Source of the DNA: Marisediminitalea lipolytica
Lineage (GTDB): Bacteria; Pseudomonadota; Gammaproteobacteria; Enterobacterales; Alteromonadaceae
Direction of reading: 5' to 3'
Assembly: GCF_001758465.1 (NCBI RefSeq)
Contig: NZ_MJIC01000002.1
Span: forward strand, 101,765 to 165,764
Length of the DNA: 64,000 bases
The translations under genes and the position numbers were made by a program. Every line of letters begins with the position of its first letter. The stretch's first letter is position 1. Under the pieces are notes generated by a model. The model did not search any database and was not told where the DNA came from. It saw nothing but the letters and a program-made list of their open reading frames with translations. Positions 57,170 to 64,000 of the stretch are shown in pieces.

Positions 57170-58222
57170 TTAAAACGGCATTGGATAACGCTTAATCACC
57201 TGATTAATCTGCTTTTTGGTATCTTCTGACAAAGTGATATCGAAGGCTGCAATGTTTTCTTTTAACTGCGCAACGCTGGTGGCGCCAATAATCGTTGAGG
57301 TGACACCAGGAACCTGCTTGCACCAGGCCAGCGCTAACTGAGCAGGTGTTATTTTGGCGCGCTCAGCGATTTCCAGGTACCGGGCAGTCGCCTCATGGGC
57401 TTCGGTGGTGTTTCTGAATAAGCCCTGGCGCTGGACAAAGGTCCAGCGGCTGCCTTGCGGGCGTTCATCATTTTGGTATTTCCCGGTCAGCAAACCAGTG
57501 GCCAGAGGTGACCACGGCAAATAAGCAATATCTTCAAAGACGCAGCTTTCAATTAAATAAGGCCAGTCTTTCATATGCAGCAGACTAAACTCATTCTGAA
57601 TTGATACCGGCTTAGGTACATTGAGCTCACGGCAGATATTTAAAAAGGTATGAATACCCCAGGGCGTGTCGTCGGATAAACCCCAATGGCGAATTTTACC
57701 GGCTTTAATTGCCTCACCAATCCCTTGCACAATATCCCGCATACCATCACGCTCTCGCTCAATATCGGTATCATGGGGATTCGTTCGCCAGGGCCAGTGC
57801 TTGGCAAAATGCGGCGAAACACGATTTGGCCAGTGTAGCTGATACACGTCGACATAATCGGTGTTTAAGCGCTGTAAAGAATCATCCAGCGCCTCTGCTA
57901 TGGTATCGCGGCTAATATTACTGCCGTTGCGAATGTAGGCTAAACCGCTGCCGGCAATCTTGGTCATTAAAATCAGTTTGTCGCGCTTAGCCTGATTTTC
58001 TGCCAGCCAATTACCAATAAAACGCTCGGTATCCGCGTAGGTTGCCTCATTCGGCGGGATAGGATACATCTCGGCTGTGTCGATAAAATTAATACCGTAA
58101 TCAACAGCATAGTCGAGTTGTTCGTTAGCATCCTGCTGTGTGTTTTGAATACCAAAAGTCATGGTACCCAGGCATATTTCTGAAACCTTCAGGTCACTGC
58201 TGCCGAGTCTGTTAAATTGCAT
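57170..58222 (-). CDS. Aldo/keto reductase (Tas-like)
   Basis: A 350-residue NADPH-dependent oxidoreductase of the aldo/keto reductase superfamily. The catalytic tetrad can be placed: Asp and Tyr in FIDTAEMYP, Lys in LMTKIAG and His in YQLHWPN. NADP contacts include SPLATGLLTGKY and STIIGATSVAQLKENI. Length and pattern resemble E. coli Tas (346 residues). Substrate unknown. The start follows GAGGGCAGTT. Confidence 0.9.
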   Translation of the reverse strand: MQFNRLGSSDLKVSEICLGTMTFGIQNTQQDANEQLDYAVDYGINFIDTAEMYPIPPNEATYADTERFIGNWLAENQAKRDKLILMTKIAGSGLAYIRNGSNISRDTIAEALDDSLQRLNTDYVDVYQLHWPNRVSPHFAKHWPWRTNPHDTDIERERDGMRDIVQGIGEAIKAGKIRHWGLSDDTPWGIHTFLNICRELNVPKPVSIQNEFSLLHMKDWPYLIESCVFEDIAYLPWSPLATGLLTGKYQNDERPQGSRWTFVQRQGLFRNTTEAHEATARYLEIAERAKITPAQLALAWCKQVPGVTSTIIGATSVAQLKENIAAFDITLSEDTKKQINQVIKRYPMPF

Positions 58223-58233
58223 AACTGCCCTCT

Positions 58234-59307
58234 TTATATATGTTTTGGTGCAACGCCTCCGTTTGCTGCGGAAGCGGCTTCCAGCTTTTCCAGGCGTCGT
58301 TCGATTTGCCGGCGACTTTCTACCATTTCATTGGCCAGCGCGGCCAGTAAGCGAAACTCTGAAAACCCCAGTTGCTTTGGGTCTATACGTTGATATTGCC
58401 GCTTACAGCGGTAAAAAAACAGTACGAAGTTAGCAAAAGACCGGTGAAAGGTCGCAAAACTTCTGATCAACAGCAAAATCAATGCGACCGATGTCAGTAG
58501 CGCTATCGCGGTACTATACAGTGTTGCTTGTTGTTTGTGCTCAACCAGCACCGGCTGGAGCGCCGCATCAAGCTTAGCAAGGTTATCTTCTACGCGATGT
58601 GCCTGTTCGCGAAACAATCCCCGTAATCCCTGCTGCTCGCTAAAACCTATTTTCTTTTTAGTGGCGACCAGCTGATTAAATTTTTCGCGGAACTCTTGCA
58701 GCAGCAATTTATAGTCCGCCGGTACTCTGTCATTAGTAATTAATGAAGACAGCAGCGCTAACAGCGTACTTTGGGTAGTCTCATCGAAGGTAAGCTGAAA
58801 ATCAGCCGCCAGATACACAATCTGTCCCGGCAGATGAATTAGATCCTTTGGCAATCTTACGGATGACGAATTCAGTTTCATGGATAACTCACGTAAATCA
58901 CCACTGATCCCGGTCGCCGAATTTAACCCGTAAACACGCATTAAGTCAGCCAGTTGATAGAAGTAACGGACGTACAGTTCTGTATCTGATGCAATATCAC
59001 CGACCAGCGTCGCTGGTAGTTGGTATTGCTGAATCACTTTGTCCAGTGTATTGATACTAGCCGTAAAGGTTACCTGCTGTTCGCGAAAACGTTGCAGGTA
59101 ACGGTTGTTATGGCGCAGCAGAAAGTCTTTTTCGTGCCTTCTTAGCTGCAAAAGGTCGGTCTGTAGCTGCTGTAACGCCACATTATCGGCATTAAGCGCA
59201 CTTAGTTTTTGGCCAAAATAATGCTGATTTACTGTCATTAAGCCCATGCCCAATACACAAAGCATCGTCATTAATAACAAACGTGACTTGATAGAATCCC
59301 ATTTCAT
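58234..59307 (-). CDS. Membrane sensor-like protein with HBM/four-helix-type periplasmic domain, no output domain
   Basis: A 357-residue protein. The frame is open upstream, but MKWDSIKSRLLLM at 59305-59307 is the likely start. TM1 is at about residues 9-25. A long helical periplasmic domain follows, starting with LRRHEKDFLLRHNN, a pattern typical of helical bimodular or four-helix sensor domains of chemoreceptors. TM2 lies at about 274-296. The cytoplasmic part is only about 60 residues, with a coiled coil (ANEMVESRRQIERRLEKLE) and no kinase, cyclase or MCP domain. It may signal through another protein; the divergent FHA-GAF gene is a candidate (inference). Confidence 0.72.
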   Translation of the reverse strand: MKWDSIKSRLLLMTMLCVLGMGLMTVNQHYFGQKLSALNADNVALQQLQTDLLQLRRHEKDFLLRHNNRYLQRFREQQVTFTASINTLDKVIQQYQLPATLVGDIASDTELYVRYFYQLADLMRVYGLNSATGISGDLRELSMKLNSSSVRLPKDLIHLPGQIVYLAADFQLTFDETTQSTLLALLSSLITNDRVPADYKLLLQEFREKFNQLVATKKKIGFSEQQGLRGLFREQAHRVEDNLAKLDAALQPVLVEHKQQATLYSTAIALLTSVALILLLIRSFATFHRSFANFVLFFYRCKRQYQRIDPKQLGFSEFRLLAALANEMVESRRQIERRLEKLEAASAANGGVAPKHI

Positions 59308-59480
59308 TGCATTATCCAGAGCGCAAATAAATGGAGACGCTACCCCAGATTTATGACGTTTCCATGACGAAAATGACCAAATAGCACAACTCATCGGATG
59401 TCTTAATCGCGCAAAATTACAGGCGCTGTCTACACTCAATGCAATACATTTCAACAGTATCCATTTTTTGGGGTGTTACT

Positions 59481-60311
59481 ATGCCTTTGCATTTAGCTTT
59501 TAGTAACGACTCTGGTATTGCCTGTGAACATTTATTGTTTGAAGGCATTTTATATCGGCTGGGTAATTCACCAACGGCAGATATAGTTCTGAGTCAGTCT
59601 AAAGAGGCGGAGTTTTCAGCCAGCCTGCATGCTGAAGTAAACGATAATCGCTGGCTGTTAAAAATTAACGAAGCATCGGGCGTTAAGTCTGATCAGACTA
59701 TCGCGCTTACCAATGAACTTAATGACACTACCTCGGTACTGGTTGGCAATACTGTGTGCCGCTTTACACTGCTATCGCTCGATGATGTGGCAGAGCACGA
59801 TCGCGAATACTTTAAGCGACGACAGCAGCTCAGAATTCTGGAAAAGGATTTACAGGGCGTCACCGACATTGGCACTACCGTAGAACTTGCCCGCAACTTT
59901 TTACTCCACAGCATAAAATGCGAACACGCAGCCGTGTTTTGCCAGCTTGGCGCCGACAGTAATTCACCCACTGCCACCACTGACTTATTGCAGCACCCGA
60001 TATCGGCACCGGTATGTAACGGATTAGTTGCCTGGAGCAGCAAGTCGTTAAACAGTGTTGCCGTAGAAACCTTACATTCCACGGTAAAGGACAGTGAACA
60101 AACCGATCCGGTTAAGCCACAAGTTTCAGCAGCGCTCTGTGTACCCGTTATTATCGACGGTCACGTTGCCGGCTATTTATATGGCGACAATACCAAGGGC
60201 CGGCGATACTTCAGTCAGTCCGAAACCTCTTTGGTAGAAGCCATGGCAAATATCCTTTCCTTGCAATGGCTGTTTCATACCATTGAGCGAAAGCTGTCCG
60301 GCGCCAGGTAA
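59481..60311 (+). CDS. FHA-GAF domain protein
   Basis: A 276-residue cytoplasmic protein. The start MPLHLAFSNDSG at 59481 has GGGGTG upstream; the frame is open 14 codons further but unsupported. Residues about 1-100 resemble an FHA domain (YRLGNSPTADIVL, SASLHAEV), normally a phosphothreonine reader, though some key residues look diverged. Residues about 130-275 form a GAF domain (AALCVPVIIDGHVAGYLYGDN). FHA-GAF proteins act in signalling, often with serine/threonine kinases or cyclases. Divergent from the sensor-like membrane protein, 173 bp between starts. Output not known. Confidence 0.82.
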   Translation: MPLHLAFSNDSGIACEHLLFEGILYRLGNSPTADIVLSQSKEAEFSASLHAEVNDNRWLLKINEASGVKSDQTIALTNELNDTTSVLVGNTVCRFTLLSLDDVAEHDREYFKRRQQLRILEKDLQGVTDIGTTVELARNFLLHSIKCEHAAVFCQLGADSNSPTATTDLLQHPISAPVCNGLVAWSSKSLNSVAVETLHSTVKDSEQTDPVKPQVSAALCVPVIIDGHVAGYLYGDNTKGRRYFSQSETSLVEAMANILSLQWLFHTIERKLSGAR

Positions 60312-60348
60312 ACAACTGCAAGGTTTACTATAAAAACAAGGAGCAATT

Positions 60349-60945
60349 ATGCCTAAACTGCCTACCTTCCTGGTGATGATTTTACTGTTTTTAAGTGTGG
60401 GTTCAGCCTGCGCGCATGAGCATAAATCAAAAGAGAAACAATACACGCCAGCTTTTTCTAAGCTTGGAGAAGGTAAACCTGTCATGTACACAGGCAGGCC
60501 TATCTATCATCACGTCAGTGCTGAAGACTTACCCTCTGAAGTTGGCTTATTTGAGGAAATTCTGCCAGCCAAATCACTGGGAGCACCGCCGCACACGCAT
60601 ACCAATGAAGATGAGATATTTGTTGTATTACAAGGTACCGTTCACTTTCTGAATGGCAATGAAGAAGTGGTTGCCCAGCCGGGTACAGTGGCCTCGCTGC
60701 CCCGCAATAACCAACACGGTTTCTGGAACCCCTATGACGAACCTGCGCAGCTATTGGTGTTTGTTGCACCGGGGCATTTTCAGGAATTTTTCGGTGCGGT
60801 AGAAAAGGCAGTCGCAGAGTCCGGCGCCAACTCCCCACAAGAAATTGGTGCGATTATCGGACGGGAAGCAGCAAAAAAAGGCGTAATGATTGATATGTCT
60901 GCACTGCCCCCATCCGCACTGGCGTTACTACCACCACCGCAATAA
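60349..60945 (+). CDS. Periplasmic cupin-domain protein
   Basis: A 198-residue protein with a signal peptide (cleavage near ACA-HE). The cupin barrel has the metal-binding HTHTNEDEIFVVLQG motif (His, His, Glu) and a second-motif histidine in RNNQHGFWNP. A proline-rich end (ALALLPPPQ) follows. Similar exported cupins are of unknown role; oxygenase or sugar-isomerase activity is possible. An AAGGAGCA ribosome site is before the ATG. 37 bp after the FHA-GAF gene, so possibly one transcript. Confidence 0.8.
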   Translation: MPKLPTFLVMILLFLSVGSACAHEHKSKEKQYTPAFSKLGEGKPVMYTGRPIYHHVSAEDLPSEVGLFEEILPAKSLGAPPHTHTNEDEIFVVLQGTVHFLNGNEEVVAQPGTVASLPRNNQHGFWNPYDEPAQLLVFVAPGHFQEFFGAVEKAVAESGANSPQEIGAIIGREAAKKGVMIDMSALPPSALALLPPPQ

Positions 60946-61072
60946 AAGGTAAATAAAGCGCCGGATAAAAGAGAGTTCTTACGACGTGATTGCCTTTTTT
61001 GCTAAAAGACCTGTTATTGTTGGGATGTACCTGCGAGTTTCTGGCTCTCTTACCCATTGAAAAGGATGTCTC

Positions 61073-61804
61073 ATGCTAATTTTCTTTAAACGTATCCGCA
61101 AGAAACTACTTTCTGAGAACAGGATTACCGCTTACTCGCGTTATGCTATAGGCGAGATTATCCTTGTCGTTGTGGGGATTTTAATTGCTCTGCAAATTAA
61201 TAACTGGAATGAGAACCGCAAGGCACAAAAGAAACTCCATAATATTTACGCACTGATTGTCGAAGATTTAAAAAACGACATCGCTGATATTGATCAGTTG
61301 ATTCAAGAACAAAATCGTCGAAAAGTGATACTAGACAAAATTCTGAACGACGAAATCAGCAAAGAAGAATATGAATCCTGCACCGAATGCAGGTTCGTAT
61401 TAATAGGATTCCCGAACCTATCTATCGATCAGAGGGGTTATAATCTGCTGCAAAGTCACGCTGATAACAACAAAATTAACAGCGAATCACTTCAAATTGC
61501 GATTTCACAGTTTTATTCAAAGCATCTGTACGATATTAGTGCCGATGACGGGGTCAGACAGGCCAGCCTGCAAAATAATATCTTTTACTGGGAACAGCAT
61601 ACCAACTGGTTTGCGGATTATATTACTGACCGGGATTACTCAGGTTTTATTGAGTACGCCACGATCAGTCAGGATTATAAAAACCGCGTTGCCATGTATC
61701 GCCTGCTGCATTTCGATATTTTTGACACGGTCTTGTTTAGTTTTAAACAAGAGGCCAATAAAATTATTGAACGAATTGAGCAGGAATTAGCACGCAACGA
61801 GTGA
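61073..61804 (+). CDS. DUF6090-family membrane-anchored protein
   Basis: A 243-residue protein with the start pattern FFKRIRKKLLSENRITAYS, then a membrane helix (IGEIILVVVGILIALQINNW) at residues about 26-45. This combination is typical of DUF6090 proteins, which are abundant in Bacteroidetes and scattered in marine proteobacteria (my general knowledge). The rest is helical and acidic. Function unknown. The gene looks AT-richer than its neighbours and sits beside the hairpin array, so horizontal acquisition is possible. Confidence 0.78.
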   Translation: MLIFFKRIRKKLLSENRITAYSRYAIGEIILVVVGILIALQINNWNENRKAQKKLHNIYALIVEDLKNDIADIDQLIQEQNRRKVILDKILNDEISKEEYESCTECRFVLIGFPNLSIDQRGYNLLQSHADNNKINSESLQIAISQFYSKHLYDISADDGVRQASLQNNIFYWEQHTNWFADYITDRDYSGFIEYATISQDYKNRVAMYRLLHFDIFDTVLFSFKQEANKIIERIEQELARNE

Positions 61805-61906
61805 TTTTTAGCACGCAGTGAAAGTTTTGTTTTAAATTTACAGTGTTTAACTATTTGAAGCGGAGTCAAAACAACCTTTGTGCTTGATCCGATACATCCA
61901 CAACAT

Positions 61907-62757
61907 CATCCCCGAAGGCGCGCAGCGAATATCGGGGACCTCCTCGCATGATATCGTAGAGCTTAAACATCGCATTGCGGAGAAGGCTGTTAGGCCTGAG
62001 CCAGACTGTTAAGAAGATACCGGCTCGGAGGCCGGTATGACGGATGCATTTATACCGTCATACGCGCACATTCCCTAATATATCCTCCTCGTCATCCCCG
62101 AATTTGCGCAGCAAATATCGGGGACCCCCTTGCGTGTTATTGTAGAGCTAAAAAAGGTATTTTCGTGAAAGGCTGTATTGGCTGAGCTAGCCTGTTATGG
62201 AGATACCGGCTCGGAGGCCGGTATGACGGATTATTTTATAAAAGGCTTTATCGGCTGAGCCAACCTGTTAAGGAGATTCCGGCTCGGGGGCCGGTATGAC
62301 GGGTATTTTTATTCTGTCATCCCCGAAGGCGCGTAGCGACTATCGGGGATCTCCTTGCATGATATCGTAGAGCTAAAAAGGGTATTTTCGTAAAAGGCTG
62401 TTTTGCCTGAGCTAGCCTGTTATGGAGATACCGGCTCGGAGGCCGGTATGACGGATTATTTTATAAAAGGCTTTATCGGCTGAGCCAACCTGTTAAGGAG
62501 ATACCGGCCCGGGGGCCGGTATGACGTGTGTTTTTATTCTGTCATCCCCGAAGGCGCTCAGCGACTATCGGGGATCTCCTTGCATGATATCGTGGAGCTA
62601 AAAAAGGTATTTTCGTAAAAGGCTATATTGGCTGAGCTAGCCTGTTATGGGGATACCGGCTCGGAGGCCGGTATGACGGATTTTTTTATAAAAGGCTTTA
62701 TCGGCTGAACCAGCCTGTTATGGGGATCCCGGATATCCGCTGCGCGAATTCCGGGAT
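61907..62757. repeat. Nested hairpin repeat array with 225-bp tandem period
   Basis: Two palindrome types alternate. Type A is 34 bp (CATCCCCGAA...TATCGGGGAYC with a GCGCAGC-like core) at 61907, 62093, 62318 and 62543. Type B is 22 bp (ATACCGGC-N6-GCCGGTAT) at 62017, 62203, 62276, 62428, 62501 and 62653. The A copies from 62093 on, and both B series, are spaced by exactly 225 bp, so there are nearly three tandem units, each made of one A and two B modules about 73 bp apart. A looser first copy starts at 61907. The array ends with an A-like hairpin in inverse orientation (62726-62757, ATCCCGG/CCGGGAT). Confidence 0.95.
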
Positions 62758-62790
62758 GGTCGTACAGCAGGTGCGCTTTCTTCGAGCATA

Positions 62791-62819
62791 AAAAAAGGCC
62801 GCTTACGCGACCTTTTTTT
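62791..62819 (-). terminator. Terminator of tuf
   Basis: On the minus strand AAAAAAAGGTCGC-GTAA-GCGGCCTTTTTT, a stem with one U-G pair and a T6 tract, 21 bp after the tuf stop. Confidence 0.92.
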
Positions 62820-62839
62820 GGATTTGGTGTAATTACCGA

Positions 62840-64000
62840 TTAAGCGATAATTTTAGATACAACACCAGCACCTACTGTACGACCACCTTCACGGATCGCG
62901 AAGCGCAGACCTTCGTCCATCGCGATTGGTGCAATCAGTTCTACTACGAACTTCAGGTTGTCACCAGGCATTACCATTTCTACGCCTTCTGGCAGCTCTA
63001 CAGCACCAGTTACGTCAGTTGTACGGAAGTAGAACTGTGGACGGTAACCTTTGAAGAATGGAGTGTGACGACCGCCTTCATCTTTAGACAGTACGTATAC
63101 TTCTGCTTCAAACTTAGTGTGTGGCTTGATTGAACCAGGCTTACAAAGAACCTGACCACGCTCAACGTCATCACGCTTAGTACCACGTAACAGAACACCA
63201 ACGTTCTCACCTGCACGACCTTCGTCAAGCAGCTTACGGAACATTTCAACACCAGTACAAGTAGTCTTGGTAGTATCTTTGATACCAACGATTTCTACTT
63301 CTTCACCTACTTTAACGATACCTTGCTCAACACGGCCAGTTACAACAGTACCACGACCTGAGATTGAGAATACGTCTTCGATTGGCAGGATGAACGGCTT
63401 ATCGATGTCACGCTCTGGCTCTGGGATGTAAGAATCCAGTGCTTCACCTAACTCAACAATCTTAGCTTCCCACGCTGCATCGCCTTCAAGAGCTTTCAGT
63501 GCAGAACCCTGGATTACTGGCAGGTCATCACCTGGGAAGTCGTACTCAGACAGCAGTTCACGTACTTCCATTTCAACCAGCTCAAGCAGCTCTTCATCAT
63601 CAACCATGTCACATTTGTTCATGAATACGATGATGTAAGGTACGCCTACCTGACGACCTAACAGGATGTGCTCACGAGTCTGAGGCATAGGGCCGTCAGT
63701 CGCAGCTACTACCAGGATCGCGCCGTCCATCTGAGCAGCACCGGTGATCATGTTTTTAACATAGTCAGCGTGTCCAGGACAGTCTACGTGAGCGTAGTGA
63801 CGAGTTGGAGTGTCATACTCTACGTGTGAAGTAGAGATGGTAATACCACGTGCTTTTTCTTCTGGCGCGTTATCGATTTGATCGAATGCTTGCGCAGAAC
63901 CACCGTAAGTCTTTGCAAGAACAGTAGTGATTGCTGCAGTCAGAGTGGTTTTACCGTGGTCAACGTGGCCGATAGTACCCACGTTTACGTGGGGTTTCGA
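62840..64000 (-). CDS. tuf: Elongation factor Tu (partial, start outside window)
   Basis: GTPase that brings aminoacyl-tRNA to the ribosome. 386 residues are inside the window; about 8 N-terminal residues are missing at the right edge. The visible sequence begins [19 protein letters not shown], with the G1 loop, then [12 protein letters not shown] (G3) and [11 protein letters not shown] (G4). The three domains and the end [11 protein letters not shown] are intact. Codon use is strongly biased, as expected of a highly expressed gene. Gammaproteobacteria often carry two tuf copies; which one this is cannot be told here. Confidence 0.98.
   Translation of the reverse strand, partial: SKPHVNVGTIGHVDHGKTTLTAAITTVLAKTYGGSAQAFDQIDNAPEEKARGITISTSHVEYDTPTRHYAHVDCPGHADYVKNMITGAAQMDGAILVVAATDGPMPQTREHILLGRQVGVPYIIVFMNKCDMVDDEELLELVEMEVRELLSEYDFPGDDLPVIQGSALKALEGDAAWEAKIVELGEALDSYIPEPERDIDKPFILPIEDVFSISGRGTVVTGRVEQGIVKVGEEVEIVGIKDTTKTTCTGVEMFRKLLDEGRAGENVGVLLRGTKRDDVERGQVLCKPGSIKPHTKFEAEVYVLSKDEGGRHTPFFKGYRPQFYFRTTDVTGAVELPEGVEMVMPGDNLKFVVELIAPIAMDEGLRFAIREGGRTVGAGVVSKIIA

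Larger units (their letters stand above)
61805..62839. other. Gene-free region between DUF6090 gene and tuf
   Basis: About 1 kb. It starts with 100 bp of unremarkable AT-rich sequence, then the hairpin array (61907-62757), then the tuf terminator. No coding frame is convincing. Confidence 0.8.

Noticed and set aside
61907..62757. CRISPR array
   Set aside because: The repeated units are long palindromes in a 225-bp tandem repeat; there are no short regular repeats with unique spacers of 30-40 bp and no cas genes.

Overview
The window looks like chromosomal DNA of a marine gammaproteobacterium of the order Alteromonadales (Alteromonas, Aestuariibacter or a close relative). The evidence is the Na+-pumping NADH dehydrogenase (nqrA/nqrB), a FabV-type enoyl reductase, the divergent mdh/argR pair, a CrbS/CrbR/Acs acetate switch with DcaP-like porin, an Oar-type TonB receptor and many chemosensory and periplasmic binding-like proteins. 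No phage, insertion sequence or CRISPR array was seen. It is mostly ordinary core genome with some accessory cassettes.

Layout. 1-11.4 kb is core metabolism: nqrB (cut by the window edge) and nqrA, fabV, fklB, ppc, two tandem periplasmic binding-like paralogues, mdh and argR. The mdh-argR gap carries what look like three tandem ARG boxes. 11.4-26.8 kb holds a large Oar-like TonB receptor, an unusual overlapping pair (PhnD-like protein plus membrane protein), uridine kinase with a NupC-family transporter, a 2OG-Fe(II) oxygenase, an M28 peptidase overlapping a TPR/transglutaminase-like lipoprotein, an orphan ParA, a LysE exporter, a NIT-domain chemoreceptor and an alpha/beta hydrolase.

26.9-33.7 kb is a compact accessory cassette on the minus strand: serine hydrolase, Tat-exported flavin amine oxidase, small cytochrome c and TonB receptor, with a divergent LysR regulator. 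It reads as an uptake-and-oxidation system for an amine-bearing substrate that passes electrons to the respiratory chain. 33.8-36.2 kb carries an AsmA-like protein, yaeQ, tRNA-Leu(CAG) and an exonuclease.

35.5-52.5 kb is organised around acetate. It contains a DEDDh exonuclease and CBS/DUF294 protein, a sodium:solute symporter with its DUF4212 small subunit, the symporter-fused hybrid kinase CrbS, the response regulator CrbR, acetyl-CoA synthetase and a divergent DcaP-like porin. The acs-porin gap has repeated GACTTT(G/C)GTCTTA elements. Between crbS and crbR sit a rimK/aspartoacylase-like/retropepsin-like operon and a second pair of periplasmic binding-like paralogues.

52.8-61.8 kb holds a soluble chemoreceptor with about six PAS domains, overlapping almost end to start with a triple CheW-domain protein. 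It then has an aldo/keto reductase, a membrane sensor with no output domain divergent from an FHA-GAF protein, a periplasmic cupin and a DUF6090 protein of a type best known from Bacteroidetes. 61.9-62.8 kb is a nested array of hairpins with a 225-bp tandem period, placed directly downstream of tuf (EF-Tu, cut by the right edge).
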